Source of the DNA: Paludibacteraceae bacterium
GTDB taxonomy: Bacteria; Bacteroidota; Bacteroidia; Bacteroidales; Paludibacteraceae
Direction: 5' to 3'
Length of the DNA: 64,000 nucleotides
Assembly: GCA_024399965.1 (NCBI GenBank)
Contig: JAKSNJ010000001.1
Span: 62,001-126,000 of the forward strand
Below the pieces are notes generated by a model, which saw only the letters and a list, made by a program, of their open reading frames with translations, did not search any database and was not told the DNA's origin. How positions within the stretch are numbered: the stretch's first letter is position 1; each line of letters starts with the position of its first letter. This document shows positions 42,839 through 51,227 of the stretch, in pieces. A program made the translations under genes and the position numbers.

Positions 42839-45646
42839 ATGACAAACAATCTTTCTTCTAAAATCATTTTGTCTCACATTGATAGCCGGTTATACCGACC
42901 CAATGATGCGCTGGAGTTAACACGACTCACTCGGTTGGAGAAAATTCCTACCACCATCTACGAAAGCGCTGCCGATGGCGCACGCGTCATTGCGCAACAT
43001 ATCGTTGAACAAATGCGCCTTAAGCAAAAAGAGGGCAAGAAACTCGTTCTCTCTCTCATTGAGGGACGCTCGATGACCGACATACGCGAAGAACTAAATC
43101 GCCTGCTCAAGGACGAGCCACAATGCTCTATGGACGATATATGTCTCTCTATCATTGACCCCGAGGGACCTATGCCTGACCACTTGCGCGACGACGTTGA
43201 TATACAGTTGCTCAGCATAGGACACATGTCACATATCGCTTTCAACTCGCCCTGTACACCGGCACGCAGCTCAATCATGCGTGCCAAAGAAATCATCCTC
43301 GTGGCTTGGGGCGAACATAAGCAGGACAAACTCCTTGCTGCCGTAGAGGGCGACATTGACAACACCTGCCCGGCCTCCTTGCTGCAACTCCACCACAACG
43401 TGCGCGTCTTCTGCGACCTCAGCGCCGCTGCACGACTCACACGTATCGACCACCCGTGGCTTGTCACCAACTGCAACTGGGACGACCAACTCACACGCAA
43501 AGCCATCATTTGGCTATGCGGCGTCACGGACAAACCTATTCTCAAACTCACTAACCGTGATTACACCGACAACGGACTGAGCGACCTGCTCACCCTATAC
43601 GGCTCCGCCTACGAATGCAACATAAAGGTCTTCAATGACATACAGCACACCATCACCGGTTGGCCCGGCGGTAAACCCAATGCCGACGACACCGACCGTC
43701 CCGAAAGATCCAACCCCTACCCAAAAGATATTCTCATCTTCTCTCCGCACCCCGATGACGACGTCATCTCTATGGGGGGCACCTTCCAACGGCTCATCAA
43801 GCAGGGACATAACGTACACATCGCCTACGAAACCAGCGGTTGCATAGCCGTGGACGATACACACGTGCAGTATTTCCTTGACTTTATCAATGGTCTGTCT
43901 GCTGCCAACCAAGCCCTCAGCAAGGACGCTGCTGCCCTCAAACAAACGATGGCACAGCATACTATGTCTGACCGCGAAGTGCTGGACCTCAAGGCACTCA
44001 TCCGTCGGGGCGAAGCCACCGCTGCGTGCCGCAACATGGGACTGGATACCTCACATATTCACTTCCTTAACTTGCCCTTCTACGAGACCGGCACCATCAA
44101 AAAAGGTGACCTCAGTCAGCGCGACGTAGATATCGTTAAGCAACTGCTCCTGCAAATCCAACCGCAAGAGATGTTTGTTGCCGGTGACCTTGCCGACCCA
44201 CATGGTACACACAAGGTCTGCCTCGATGCCGTTCTCGCTGCCATAGATGAACTCAAGGACTCCGAGTCATGGCTCAACGAATGCCGCGTATGGATGTACC
44301 GTGGCGCTTGGATGGAGTGGGAGCCCGACCTCATCGAGATGGCCGTGCCTATGTCTCCTGAAGAACTGCGTCAAAAACGTAACACCATTCTCAAACACCA
44401 GTCCCAAATGGAGTCCGCGCCATTCCTCGGTAACGATGAACGGCTCTTCTGGCAACGCGCCGAAGACCGCAACCATGCTACTGCCGAGATGTACGCCCGA
44501 CTCGGACTGGCCAACTATGAAGCCATCGAAGCTTTTGTACAATATAGATTTCAAAAAGATAGTACTATGAATTCCATCATCAATCAATTCGCTATCCCCA
44601 ATGCGGTGGAAGCACCCAAACCACTTAAAGTGGGATTTATCAACGATTCATTCATTCTGCGCGCTAAAGAGCAGGGAGCAACCTCGTATTTCTTGCAACG
44701 CATCAATCACAACATCTTTACCAACGTGGAGGGGCTGCAGAGCAACATACAAAAGGTTACCGACCATATTCGTGCCAAACTCTCCGCACAGGGTGTCAAG
44801 GACTTAGACCGCCGTGTACTCCGTCTCATTCCTACCAAGGACGGTAAACTCTACTACCGTACTCCCGAAGGCGACTATTGGCGCATGTACGTGCTCGTAG
44901 AAAACGCTTCTTCTCAAGAACGCGTTACCCCCGAATCTGCCTACCTCGCAGGTGAGGCATTTGGTGAGTTCCAGTGCCAACTGAGCGACCTGCCCTTCGA
45001 TGCACTGTGTGAGTCGATTCCTAATTTCCACAATATCGAGTTCCGTCTCCAACAACTCAAGGACGCTATCCGCGACGACAAAGCCGGACGTGTTGCACAG
45101 AAAGAGTGCCAACAGATAATAGCCGACATACAGCGCCGTGAGGACGATATGTGCCTCGCTGAACGCCTCTTCCGTGAGGGTAAACTGACCAAGCACATCA
45201 ACCACTGCGACACCAAGGTCAATAATATGATGTTCGACAACGAGGGACACCCTCTCTGCATCGTCGATTTGGACACCGTCATGCCCGGCTTCGTACTGTC
45301 TGACTTCGGTGATTTCATGCGTACCGCTGCCAACTGTGGCGACGAGGACGACCGCGACCTCAACCGCATCAAGGTCAATATGCCTATCTTTGAGGCATAC
45401 ACCAAGGGCTACCTCAAAAAAGCTACCTTCCTCACTCCGCTTGAGAAAGAGTTACTGCCCTTCGGTTGCCGTCTGCTCAGTTATATGCAAGCCGTTCGTT
45501 TCTTTACCGACTACCTCAACGGCGACACCTACTACAAGACTCAATACCCCGAGCATAACCTCGTACGTACTCGTGCACAGATGCGTTTGCTTGAGGAACA
45601 AGAGAAAATGGCTGACGCCATGGCAGAGGTAATCTCTAAACTATAA
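42839..45646 (+). CDS. NagB-like / PIG-L / NahK-like triple-domain fusion
   Basis: 935 residues, three domains in one frame. Residues ~5-270 match Bacteroidota glucosamine-6-phosphate deaminase (TRLEKIPTTIYESAADGARV, AKEIILVAWGEHK, CPASLLQLHHNV). Active-site elements are altered: the GTGNS phosphate loop reads IEGRS, the DEY-type loop is shortened, and GHIGFNEP reads SHIAFNSP, losing the Glu. Residues ~297-575 are a PIG-L/LmbE deacetylase-like domain (FSPHPDDDVISMGGT). Residues ~580-930 are an aminoglycoside-phosphotransferase-like kinase of the N-acetylhexosamine 1-kinase type (HCDTKVNN at 789-796, VDLDTVMPG at 809-817). The deaminase is probably inactive; the kinase looks intact. It likely phosphorylates or otherwise processes amino sugars in the cytosol. 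Confidence 0.85.
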   Translation: MTNNLSSKIILSHIDSRLYRPNDALELTRLTRLEKIPTTIYESAADGARVIAQHIVEQMRLKQKEGKKLVLSLIEGRSMTDIREELNRLLKDEPQCSMDDICLSIIDPEGPMPDHLRDDVDIQLLSIGHMSHIAFNSPCTPARSSIMRAKEIILVAWGEHKQDKLLAAVEGDIDNTCPASLLQLHHNVRVFCDLSAAARLTRIDHPWLVTNCNWDDQLTRKAIIWLCGVTDKPILKLTNRDYTDNGLSDLLTLYGSAYECNIKVFNDIQHTITGWPGGKPNADDTDRPERSNPYPKDILIFSPHPDDDVISMGGTFQRLIKQGHNVHIAYETSGCIAVDDTHVQYFLDFINGLSAANQALSKDAAALKQTMAQHTMSDREVLDLKALIRRGEATAACRNMGLDTSHIHFLNLPFYETGTIKKGDLSQRDVDIVKQLLLQIQPQEMFVAGDLADPHGTHKVCLDAVLAAIDELKDSESWLNECRVWMYRGAWMEWEPDLIEMAVPMSPEELRQKRNTILKHQSQMESAPFLGNDERLFWQRAEDRNHATAEMYARLGLANYEAIEAFVQYRFQKDSTMNSIINQFAIPNAVEAPKPLKVGFINDSFILRAKEQGATSYFLQRINHNIFTNVEGLQSNIQKVTDHIRAKLSAQGVKDLDRRVLRLIPTKDGKLYYRTPEGDYWRMYVLVENASSQERVTPESAYLAGEAFGEFQCQLSDLPFDALCESIPNFHNIEFRLQQLKDAIRDDKAGRVAQKECQQIIADIQRREDDMCLAERLFREGKLTKHINHCDTKVNNMMFDNEGHPLCIVDLDTVMPGFVLSDFGDFMRTAANCGDEDDRDLNRIKVNMPIFEAYTKGYLKKATFLTPLEKELLPFGCRLLSYMQAVRFFTDYLNGDTYYKTQYPEHNLVRTRAQMRLLEEQEKMADAMAEVISKL

Positions 45647-45668
45647 TCTCTAAACTCTAAACTCAAAT
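45634..45668 (+). repeat. 7-bp tandem array (CTCTAAA type) across a gene junction
   Basis: CTCTAAA, CTATAAT, CTCTAAA, CTCTAAA, CTCAAAT. It contains the stop codon of the fusion gene and the first bases of the next start codon. The same unit occurs in reverse inside ispH (48570-48604). Confidence 0.8.
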
Positions 45669-46260
45669 GCTCCTGACTATTCAACAGGTTAACTGGCGGG
45701 AACAATATCCCGAAGCACCCGTTACAAAGGTCGATATATCACGTGTACCCCTCTCCAACGGAAACAGAGAGGGGTTGCGCGTTGCTTTCCACGTGCAGGG
45801 TAGGCAACTGCGCGCACTCGCCCTACAGGACCAGCAACCCGTTTGGGAAGACTCCTGCGTTGAGTTCTTCTGCCAAGTGCCGGGCGATGACCACTATATG
45901 AACTTCGAAACCAACTGTATTGGTACGATGGTCGCCTCGCGCCGACTGTCCCGTACCGACGATGTGCAACCTTTCACTCCCGAACAGATGGTCACCATCA
46001 CACGGCATTGCTCGTTGCCACATCAACTCATTGAGGAGCAAGACGGCATGTTTGATTGGTCTGTTGAGATAACCATCCCCCTCGCTCTCATCTATGGTAC
46101 GCACCCCGTACCCGGTCCGAACGACCCCGTTGTCCTGCGCGCCAATTGCTATAAATGTGGCGACAAAACGCGCTATCCGCATTTCGTCAGTTGGCAACCT
46201 ATTCCCCTGCCACAACCGGACTTCCACTGCCCGCAATTCTTTGGAACAATAGAACTATAA
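45667..46260 (+). CDS. cytosolic CBM9-like (DOMON-fold) protein
   Basis: 197 residues with no signal peptide. Motifs of the CBM9-like family: PVWEDSCVEFFCQVPGDD (~58-75), YMNFETNCIGTMVASRR (~77-93), FDWSVEITIPLALI (~128-141) and KCGDKTRYPHFVSWQP (~165-180). The family binds or recognises sugars; its enzymatic role, if any, is unknown. The early segment RVPLSNGNREG is encoded by a perfect inverted repeat (45747-45755 / 45767-45775) and appears to be an insertion. It is co-transcribed with the triple fusion (21-nt gap, inside a 7-bp array) and the CofE-like gene (6-nt gap). Confidence 0.8.
   Translation: MLLTIQQVNWREQYPEAPVTKVDISRVPLSNGNREGLRVAFHVQGRQLRALALQDQQPVWEDSCVEFFCQVPGDDHYMNFETNCIGTMVASRRLSRTDDVQPFTPEQMVTITRHCSLPHQLIEEQDGMFDWSVEITIPLALIYGTHPVPGPNDPVVLRANCYKCGDKTRYPHFVSWQPIPLPQPDFHCPQFFGTIEL
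45747..45775 (+). repeat. palindromic element inside the CBM9-like gene
   Basis: ACCCCTCTC (45747-45755) and GAGAGGGGT (45767-45775) are perfect 9-bp arms around an 11-nt loop. It is translated in frame (VPLSNGNREG) and is similar in style to the GC palindromes between genes. Confidence 0.7.
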
Positions 46261-46266
46261 TACAAT

Positions 46267-47463
46267 ATGCAAAATCAACGTTGTGTCGGCACGGTGTCAC
46301 GTGGCATACGCTGCCCCATCATTCGCGAGGGCGATAACCTCGCACAAATAGTAGCAGACAGCGTACTGCAAGCTGCCGAAAACGAGCACTTCTCTTTACA
46401 TGACCGCGACGTAGTGGCCATCACCGAATCCGTTGTCGCACGGGCACAAGGCAACTATGCCACAGTGGACGATATAGCAGCCGACATACACGCCAAATTC
46501 GGCGACAAGACCGTCGGCGTTATCTTCCCCATCTTGTCCCGTAACCGCTTCGCTATCTGCTTACGCGGTATAGCCAAGGGGGCGAAGAAAGTGGTGCTAA
46601 TGCTTTCTTATCCCTCCGACGAAGTCGGTAATGAGTTAGTCGATTTAGACCGCGTAGAGGCAGCCGGCGTCAATCCGTATTCCGATGTGTTGACCGAAGC
46701 CGAGTTCAGAGATAAATTCGGTGCCAGCGTTCACCCCTTTACCGGCGTGGACTATATCGCTTACTACGGTGACTTGGTGCGCAGTTGCGGTACGGAGGTC
46801 GAAATCATCTTCGCCAACCGTCCACAGGCCATCTTGGCTTATACCGATGCCGTACTATGCTGCGATATACACACACGTCGTCACACCAAAAAAGTGCTAC
46901 TCGAGCATGGTGCTCAAGTTGTTTATGGTTTAGATGATATTCTCACCGCTCCTTATAACGGAAGTGGTTATCATGAGCAGTTTGGTCTGTTGGGCTCCAA
47001 CAAAGCCACCGAAGACCGTATCAAACTCTTCCCGCACCCCTGTCCCGATATGTTGGCAGATATACAGACACGTATTCACACTGCTACCGGCAAGACTGTT
47101 GAAGTCATGGTTTATGGCGATGGTGCCTTCAAGGACCCGCAAGGTAAGATTTGGGAACTGGCAGACCCTGTTGTCTCTCCCTCACATACGGCAGGGCTAA
47201 TCGGTACACCCAATGAACTCAAACTCAAGTATTTGGCAGACAACGACTTTGCCGATCTCAAGGGCGATGCCCTCAAACTCGCTATTCAGGACCGTATTAA
47301 GGCCAAACAAGGCAATTTAAAAGGTCAGATGGCTTCGGAGGGAACTACTCCTCGCCAACTGACCGACTTAATTGGTTCGCTGTGCGACTTGACCAGCGGT
47401 AGCGGCGATAAAGGTACGCCGGTGGTGCTGGTACAAGGGTATTTCGATAATTACACGGATTAA
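46267..47463 (+). CDS. CofE-like coenzyme F420:L-glutamate ligase superfamily protein
   Basis: 398 residues. The CofE-type motifs are VSRGIRCPIIREGDNL (~8-23), VVAITESVVARAQGN (~49-63), GVIFPILSRNRFAICLRGIA (~77-96) and KTVEVMVYGDGAFKDPQG (~275-292). In F420-producing organisms this family adds glutamate to F420-0. Bacteroidales are not known to make F420, so the substrate here is probably another compound with a comparable acceptor; this is unresolved. It is third in the operon with the amino-sugar fusion and the CBM9-like gene. It ends 20 nt before the convergent pfkA stop. Confidence 0.82.
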   Translation: MQNQRCVGTVSRGIRCPIIREGDNLAQIVADSVLQAAENEHFSLHDRDVVAITESVVARAQGNYATVDDIAADIHAKFGDKTVGVIFPILSRNRFAICLRGIAKGAKKVVLMLSYPSDEVGNELVDLDRVEAAGVNPYSDVLTEAEFRDKFGASVHPFTGVDYIAYYGDLVRSCGTEVEIIFANRPQAILAYTDAVLCCDIHTRRHTKKVLLEHGAQVVYGLDDILTAPYNGSGYHEQFGLLGSNKATEDRIKLFPHPCPDMLADIQTRIHTATGKTVEVMVYGDGAFKDPQGKIWELADPVVSPSHTAGLIGTPNELKLKYLADNDFADLKGDALKLAIQDRIKAKQGNLKGQMASEGTTPRQLTDLIGSLCDLTSGSGDKGTPVVLVQGYFDNYTD

Positions 47464-47483
47464 TCCGCAAACAAATACGCGAA

Positions 47484-48467
47484 TTAGATACTGAGCATAT
47501 GAAGGGCATTCCACCGATCGGTGCCAATGTCCTTCTTTTGTTTGATGGCTTGCGTCAAGGGCACGTAGGCGATATTGCCGTTCTGCATACCTATCATAAT
47601 GCTGCGCTGTTCGTCCAGCAAAGCCAAGATAGCGTGACAACCCAAGCGCGATGCCAAAATGCGGTCGGCTGCCGTAGGACATCCACCGCGCTGCAGGTGA
47701 CCTAATATAGTCACGCGCGTACCGTAGTCGGGGTGCGCCTTCTCTATCATTTCTGCTACCGCATTGGCTCCGCCCTCTATGGCGTGCTCTTGCACTAACA
47801 GTATAGCCGAGTTCTTGTGTTTACGCCGTCCCTGACCGATGGCTTCCTCGATTTGCTCCTCTACGGTCTTGCGCTCAGGGATAATCGCTGCCTCGGCACC
47901 TGATGCAATAGCCGCATTCAGTGTCAGGAAACCTGCATCACGTCCCATCACCTCGACTACAAACACGCGCTCGTGACTCGTGCCCGTGTCGCGTAACTTA
48001 TCGACACAGTCCATGATCGTATTCAGCGCCGTGTCGTAACCAATTGTGGAGTCCGTACCCCAAAGGTCGTTGTCTATCGTAGCAGGTACACCAATCACCG
48101 TCACATTATACTCCTGTGCCAGCAGTCGTGCCCCCGTAAACGTACCGTCACCGCCGATGACGATTAGTGCATCTATCTGTTCCTTGACTAAGGTGTCGTA
48201 TGCCTTTTTGCGTCCTTCGGGTGTCTTAAATTCCTCACTGCGTGCCGATTTCAGTATCGTTCCGCCACGCTGAATGATACCACTCACATCTTGTGTGGTA
48301 AACTCTTCTACTTCATCGTCCATCAACCCTTTATAACCGCGATAAATGGCTTTTACACGCATTCCGTTGACGATGGCAGCACGTGTCACGGCACGCACTG
48401 CTGCATTCATGCCGGGGGCATCGCCTCCTGATGTCAGTACACCGACTGTTTGAATTTTGTATTCCAT
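47484..48467 (-). CDS. pfkA: ATP-dependent 6-phosphofructokinase
   Basis: 327 residues. Conserved motifs: [14 protein letters not shown] at ~14-27, GGDGTFTGA (~105-113), [20 protein letters not shown] for the catalytic TIDND/D loop, [10 protein letters not shown] and [13 protein letters not shown] (fructose-6-phosphate and effector contacts). It phosphorylates fructose 6-phosphate to fructose 1,6-bisphosphate. Transcribed after ispH (9-nt gap) as the last gene of porQ-cmk-ispH-pfkA. A PPi-dependent enzyme is encoded at the right end of the window, so both routes are present. Confidence 0.96.
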   Translation of the reverse strand: MEYKIQTVGVLTSGGDAPGMNAAVRAVTRAAIVNGMRVKAIYRGYKGLMDDEVEEFTTQDVSGIIQRGGTILKSARSEEFKTPEGRKKAYDTLVKEQIDALIVIGGDGTFTGARLLAQEYNVTVIGVPATIDNDLWGTDSTIGYDTALNTIMDCVDKLRDTGTSHERVFVVEVMGRDAGFLTLNAAIASGAEAAIIPERKTVEEQIEEAIGQGRRKHKNSAILLVQEHAIEGGANAVAEMIEKAHPDYGTRVTILGHLQRGGCPTAADRILASRLGCHAILALLDEQRSIMIGMQNGNIAYVPLTQAIKQKKDIGTDRWNALHMLSI

Positions 48468-48476
48468 AATAGTATG

Positions 48477-49367
48477 TTATACGTTATTTACGTTGTATTC
48501 GTTTTCTATTTTTTCTTTAATTTGCTCCATCAACCACAACGGCGTGCTGGTGGCACCGCAGATACCGATTTTAGAGTTTAGAGAGTAGAGTTTATAGTTT
48601 AGAGGGGGTAGGTCGTCGGGGGAGGAGATAAACAGTGTGTTGGGGTTCGCGTTCTTGCAGTGTTCAAACAGCACTTTCGCGTTAGATGATTTCTGCCCTC
48701 CTACAAAAATGACTAAATCTTGCTCCCGTGCAAAACGCTTGAGACGCTCAACACGATTGGCCACATTGCGGCAAATAGTATCATGGTACTTAAAGGTGGT
48801 GGAGTGTGTTGCGTCTAGTGATGAGCGTTGAACGTTGATTGTTTCCACGATCTTCCTAAACTCATCTACCGACTTAGTTGTTTGGGAGAAGAGGTATATA
48901 TCGCGTTGCAAATCCAGTTGCTGTATATCATCAGGCGACTCAATGACGATAGCGGTATTATCCGTTTGCCCTTGCAGACCGATGACCTCAGCATGTCCCA
49001 CTTTACCAAAGATAACGATTTGGGCGTTGGGGTGCTGCACGTATGTGTCGCGAATGCGTTCCTGCAGTTTCTTGACAACGGGGCACGTAGCATCAATGAC
49101 ATTGATACCGTTCCGTTGCGCCGTGGCGTAGGTCGAGGGTGGTTCACCATGCGCTCGCAGCAGCACACGTCCGCCGTGCATCTGCTCAAGGTCGTTGTAG
49201 GTGATGGTGTGCAGTCCGGCTTTTTCCAACCGTTCTACCTCCTGCCCGTTGTGTACGATATCACCCAAACAACTCAAAGGACCTCGTTTGAGTTCCTCCT
49301 CGGCCTTGTCAATGGCACTGGTTACACCAAAGCAAAAGCCCGAATCCCTATCAATGGATATGTTCAT
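48477..49367 (-). CDS. ispH: 4-hydroxy-3-methylbut-2-enyl diphosphate reductase
   Basis: 296 residues from the ATG at 49367 (a TTG 12 nt upstream is less likely). The three iron-sulfur ligand regions are present: SGFCFGV near the N-terminus, DATCPVVKKL (~92-101) and HDTICRNVANR. Substrate-binding HGEPPSTYA and GGQKSSNAK are also conserved. It carries out the last step of the MEP isoprenoid pathway. Its start overlaps the end of cmk by 17 nt. Between DDLPP and IGICGATSTP an extra loop (LNYKLYSLNSK) is encoded by a 7-bp array of CTCTAAA units, placing repeat DNA inside an essential gene without breaking it. Confidence 0.95.
   Translation of the reverse strand: MNISIDRDSGFCFGVTSAIDKAEEELKRGPLSCLGDIVHNGQEVERLEKAGLHTITYNDLEQMHGGRVLLRAHGEPPSTYATAQRNGINVIDATCPVVKKLQERIRDTYVQHPNAQIVIFGKVGHAEVIGLQGQTDNTAIVIESPDDIQQLDLQRDIYLFSQTTKSVDEFRKIVETINVQRSSLDATHSTTFKYHDTICRNVANRVERLKRFAREQDLVIFVGGQKSSNAKVLFEHCKNANPNTLFISSPDDLPPLNYKLYSLNSKIGICGATSTPLWLMEQIKEKIENEYNVNNV
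48570..48604 (-). repeat. 7-bp tandem array (CTCTAAA type) inside ispH
   Basis: Five units read on the minus strand as CTCTAAA, CTATAAA, CTCTACT, CTCTAAA, CTCTAAA; translated as about 11 residues in a loop near the C-terminus of IspH. Confidence 0.8.
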
Positions 49368-49992
49368 TGAAAATGGCAATTATCTTGTTCATCTGTTCCT
49401 CGCGTGTCAGCGTAGAGTTATCTACCACGATGGCATCTTCCGCCTGACGCAGAGGCGACTCTGCACGATGGGTATCGCGGTAGTCGCGGTCGTTCACATC
49501 TGCCAATACATCTTCAAAAACCGGCTGCTCACCTTTAGCGGTGAGTTCGTCGAAACGTCGTTGCGCCCGTACCTCAGGCGAGGCGGTCAAAAATAGTTTG
49601 AGTTCGGCTTGCGGAAAAACGACCGTGCCGATATCTCGACCATCCATGACGATGCCTTTGTCTTTACCCATCTGCTGCTGTTGCGCTACCAAAAAAGCGC
49701 GCACCTCTTTAATGGGTGATACCTTAGATGCCATATTGCCTACCTCCAGCGTGCGGATTTGACCCTCTACGTCTTCACCGTTTAGGCAAACATGGTGGTT
49801 GCGAAAATCCACCGTGATATGTTGAATAGCGTCCAAGGGTGCTTCGCCTGTGCGCAAGCAATGCAACGCCACAGCGCGATACATAGCCCCTGTGTCGATG
49901 TAGTTATATCCGGCATAGTGTGCCAATGCTTTTGCTATAGTCGATTTACCGCAACTGCTATATCCATCTATTGCAACGATTATTTTTTTCAT
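49351..49992 (-). CDS. cmk: (d)CMP kinase
   Basis: 213 residues. The Walker A motif GYSSCGKSTIAKAL is at residues 10-23, the CMP-binding segment YIDTGAMYRAVALHCL at ~31-46, DGRDIGTVVFPQAELKLFLT at ~117-136, and the C-terminal RESPL-type motif AESPLRQAEDAIVVDNS. It phosphorylates CMP and dCMP for nucleotide supply. The start overlaps the porQ stop (ATGA), and the 3' end overlaps ispH. Confidence 0.96.
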   Translation of the reverse strand: MKKIIVAIDGYSSCGKSTIAKALAHYAGYNYIDTGAMYRAVALHCLRTGEAPLDAIQHITVDFRNHHVCLNGEDVEGQIRTLEVGNMASKVSPIKEVRAFLVAQQQQMGKDKGIVMDGRDIGTVVFPQAELKLFLTASPEVRAQRRFDELTAKGEQPVFEDVLADVNDRDYRDTHRAESPLRQAEDAIVVDNSTLTREEQMNKIIAIFNEHIH

Positions 49993-51077
49993 TTCATCAT
50001 TTGATTAATATTCATAGCTACCGACGCTTGATACGTTAGGTTACCTTTGATATATTGGCTGACGGCAAAGCCGACACTAATCATTTTTATCTTCACCCCG
50101 CCACCGATACCGAAACCTGCCAAACTACGTTGGTCCTTCAGCCCCATCTCGGCTCTGCGACGATGGTTGTAACTAAGGGTAAGGTAGAATTTATCGCTCT
50201 TAGGTACGATGTCCAACGCAAAAATCGTGTGGCGAAACATCATGTCGTACCACTGAATATTCGTGTTGCTATCGTCTTTGGGCAAGTTGGTGCGTTCATA
50301 ATTGAGATTCCAGCGTTGCAGATTATGAATAGTCATACTGATCCGTAGGGGAGCGTGCTTAAAACGGTAGGCGAGACCTAACTCAAGGTTCAACGGCAAG
50401 GACTCGCGTGCCTGACCACTCTCTAATGTATAAAAACCTTTCAGTTGCCAACCTATGTTGCGTAGGGTTAAACCCATCTGGAAAGTCGAGTCTTTGGTTT
50501 GGAAATGTCCGCCCACGTCGGCAGCCAAGGCAAAGGCCGAATAGCTCTCGTAGAACGAGACAATGGGCTTGAGCGATACGCCTACTGTGAATTGTGGACC
50601 TAATTGACGCGCGTACATGAGGTCAATCAGCATATCTTTGGCTGTGAACGTGCCACCGGTCAGGTTGCCCCACTCGTCAGCGTATGCCATCTTGCCGTAG
50701 TCAAGGTAGTGAATACCTACTGCAAAATAGTTGGGTTTATCGGGTGTATCGGCGTGCTTCTCAAAACTGCTGCGCCCAAAGTTCCACCCAAACAGGGCAC
50801 TCCCTAAATTGGTGCCCGGCAGGTAATGTGCATAGTTGAGTTCAAGGATGCGGTCTGTGCTTGCACACAGCAGGGCAGGGTTGTGCATAGCAGCACTAAT
50901 CTCGCCGTCCTGTATGGCTACATTGTCGCCACCTAACGCGCACAAACGTGACGAATAAGGCAAACTGAGAAAAGAATAGACACTGCTGCCATTGGCACGA
51001 ATCTGCGCCACCGACGACATGGGAAGAAGAGCGAATAGCCCCACTGCCCAAAGAATATGTAGCACTCTTTTTCTCAT
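49989..51077 (-). CDS. porQ: type IX secretion system protein PorQ
   Basis: 362 residues from the ATG at 51077; an upstream ATG would place the start before the -7 box. A signal peptide (ILWAVGLFALLPMSSVAQ) is followed by a 14-strand-like outer-membrane barrel with typical PorQ motifs (SSRLCALGGDNVAI, AAMHNPALL, YAHYLPGTNLGSALF, VGIHYLDYGKM). In characterised species PorQ helps attach type IX cargo to surface polysaccharide. Its presence makes it plausible that the C-terminally tagged proteins of this window are T9SS cargo. First gene of porQ-cmk-ispH-pfkA. Confidence 0.88.
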   Translation of the reverse strand: MRKRVLHILWAVGLFALLPMSSVAQIRANGSSVYSFLSLPYSSRLCALGGDNVAIQDGEISAAMHNPALLCASTDRILELNYAHYLPGTNLGSALFGWNFGRSSFEKHADTPDKPNYFAVGIHYLDYGKMAYADEWGNLTGGTFTAKDMLIDLMYARQLGPQFTVGVSLKPIVSFYESYSAFALAADVGGHFQTKDSTFQMGLTLRNIGWQLKGFYTLESGQARESLPLNLELGLAYRFKHAPLRISMTIHNLQRWNLNYERTNLPKDDSNTNIQWYDMMFRHTIFALDIVPKSDKFYLTLSYNHRRRAEMGLKDQRSLAGFGIGGGVKIKMISVGFAVSQYIKGNLTYQASVAMNINQMMK

Positions 51078-51087
51078 AATAAGCATA

Positions 51088-51119
51088 CAAAAGTACACTT
51101 TTTTTTTGATATACACAAA
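51088..51119 (-). promoter_or_regulatory. promoter of porQ operon
   Basis: Minus strand: TTTG at 51119-51116, 20-bp spacer, TACTTTTG at 51095-51088. The -7 box ends 10 nt before the ATG, so the leader is very short. It lies back to back with the sdhC promoter, with a 4-bp gap. Confidence 0.75.
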
Positions 51120-51123
51120 TATA

Positions 51124-51155
51124 TTTGCGTATTTGGATTATTTTTTGTAACTTTG
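51124..51155 (+). promoter_or_regulatory. promoter of the fumarate reductase/succinate dehydrogenase operon
   Basis: TTTG at 51124-51127, 20-bp spacer, TAACTTTG at 51148-51155. The leader to the ATG at 51228 is about 70 nt. Confidence 0.8.
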
Positions 51156-51227
51156 CACGCTATTTCAGTGAAAACAATAATCAATATTTAATAATCAATT
51201 CATCATTTATCAATCATCAATTTAATT

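Noticed and set aside
44571-44600. Separate start of a kinase gene at the internal ATG of the triple fusion
   Set aside because: The frame is continuous through the region with no stop, and there is no promoter or gap; a secondary internal start cannot be excluded but is not supported.
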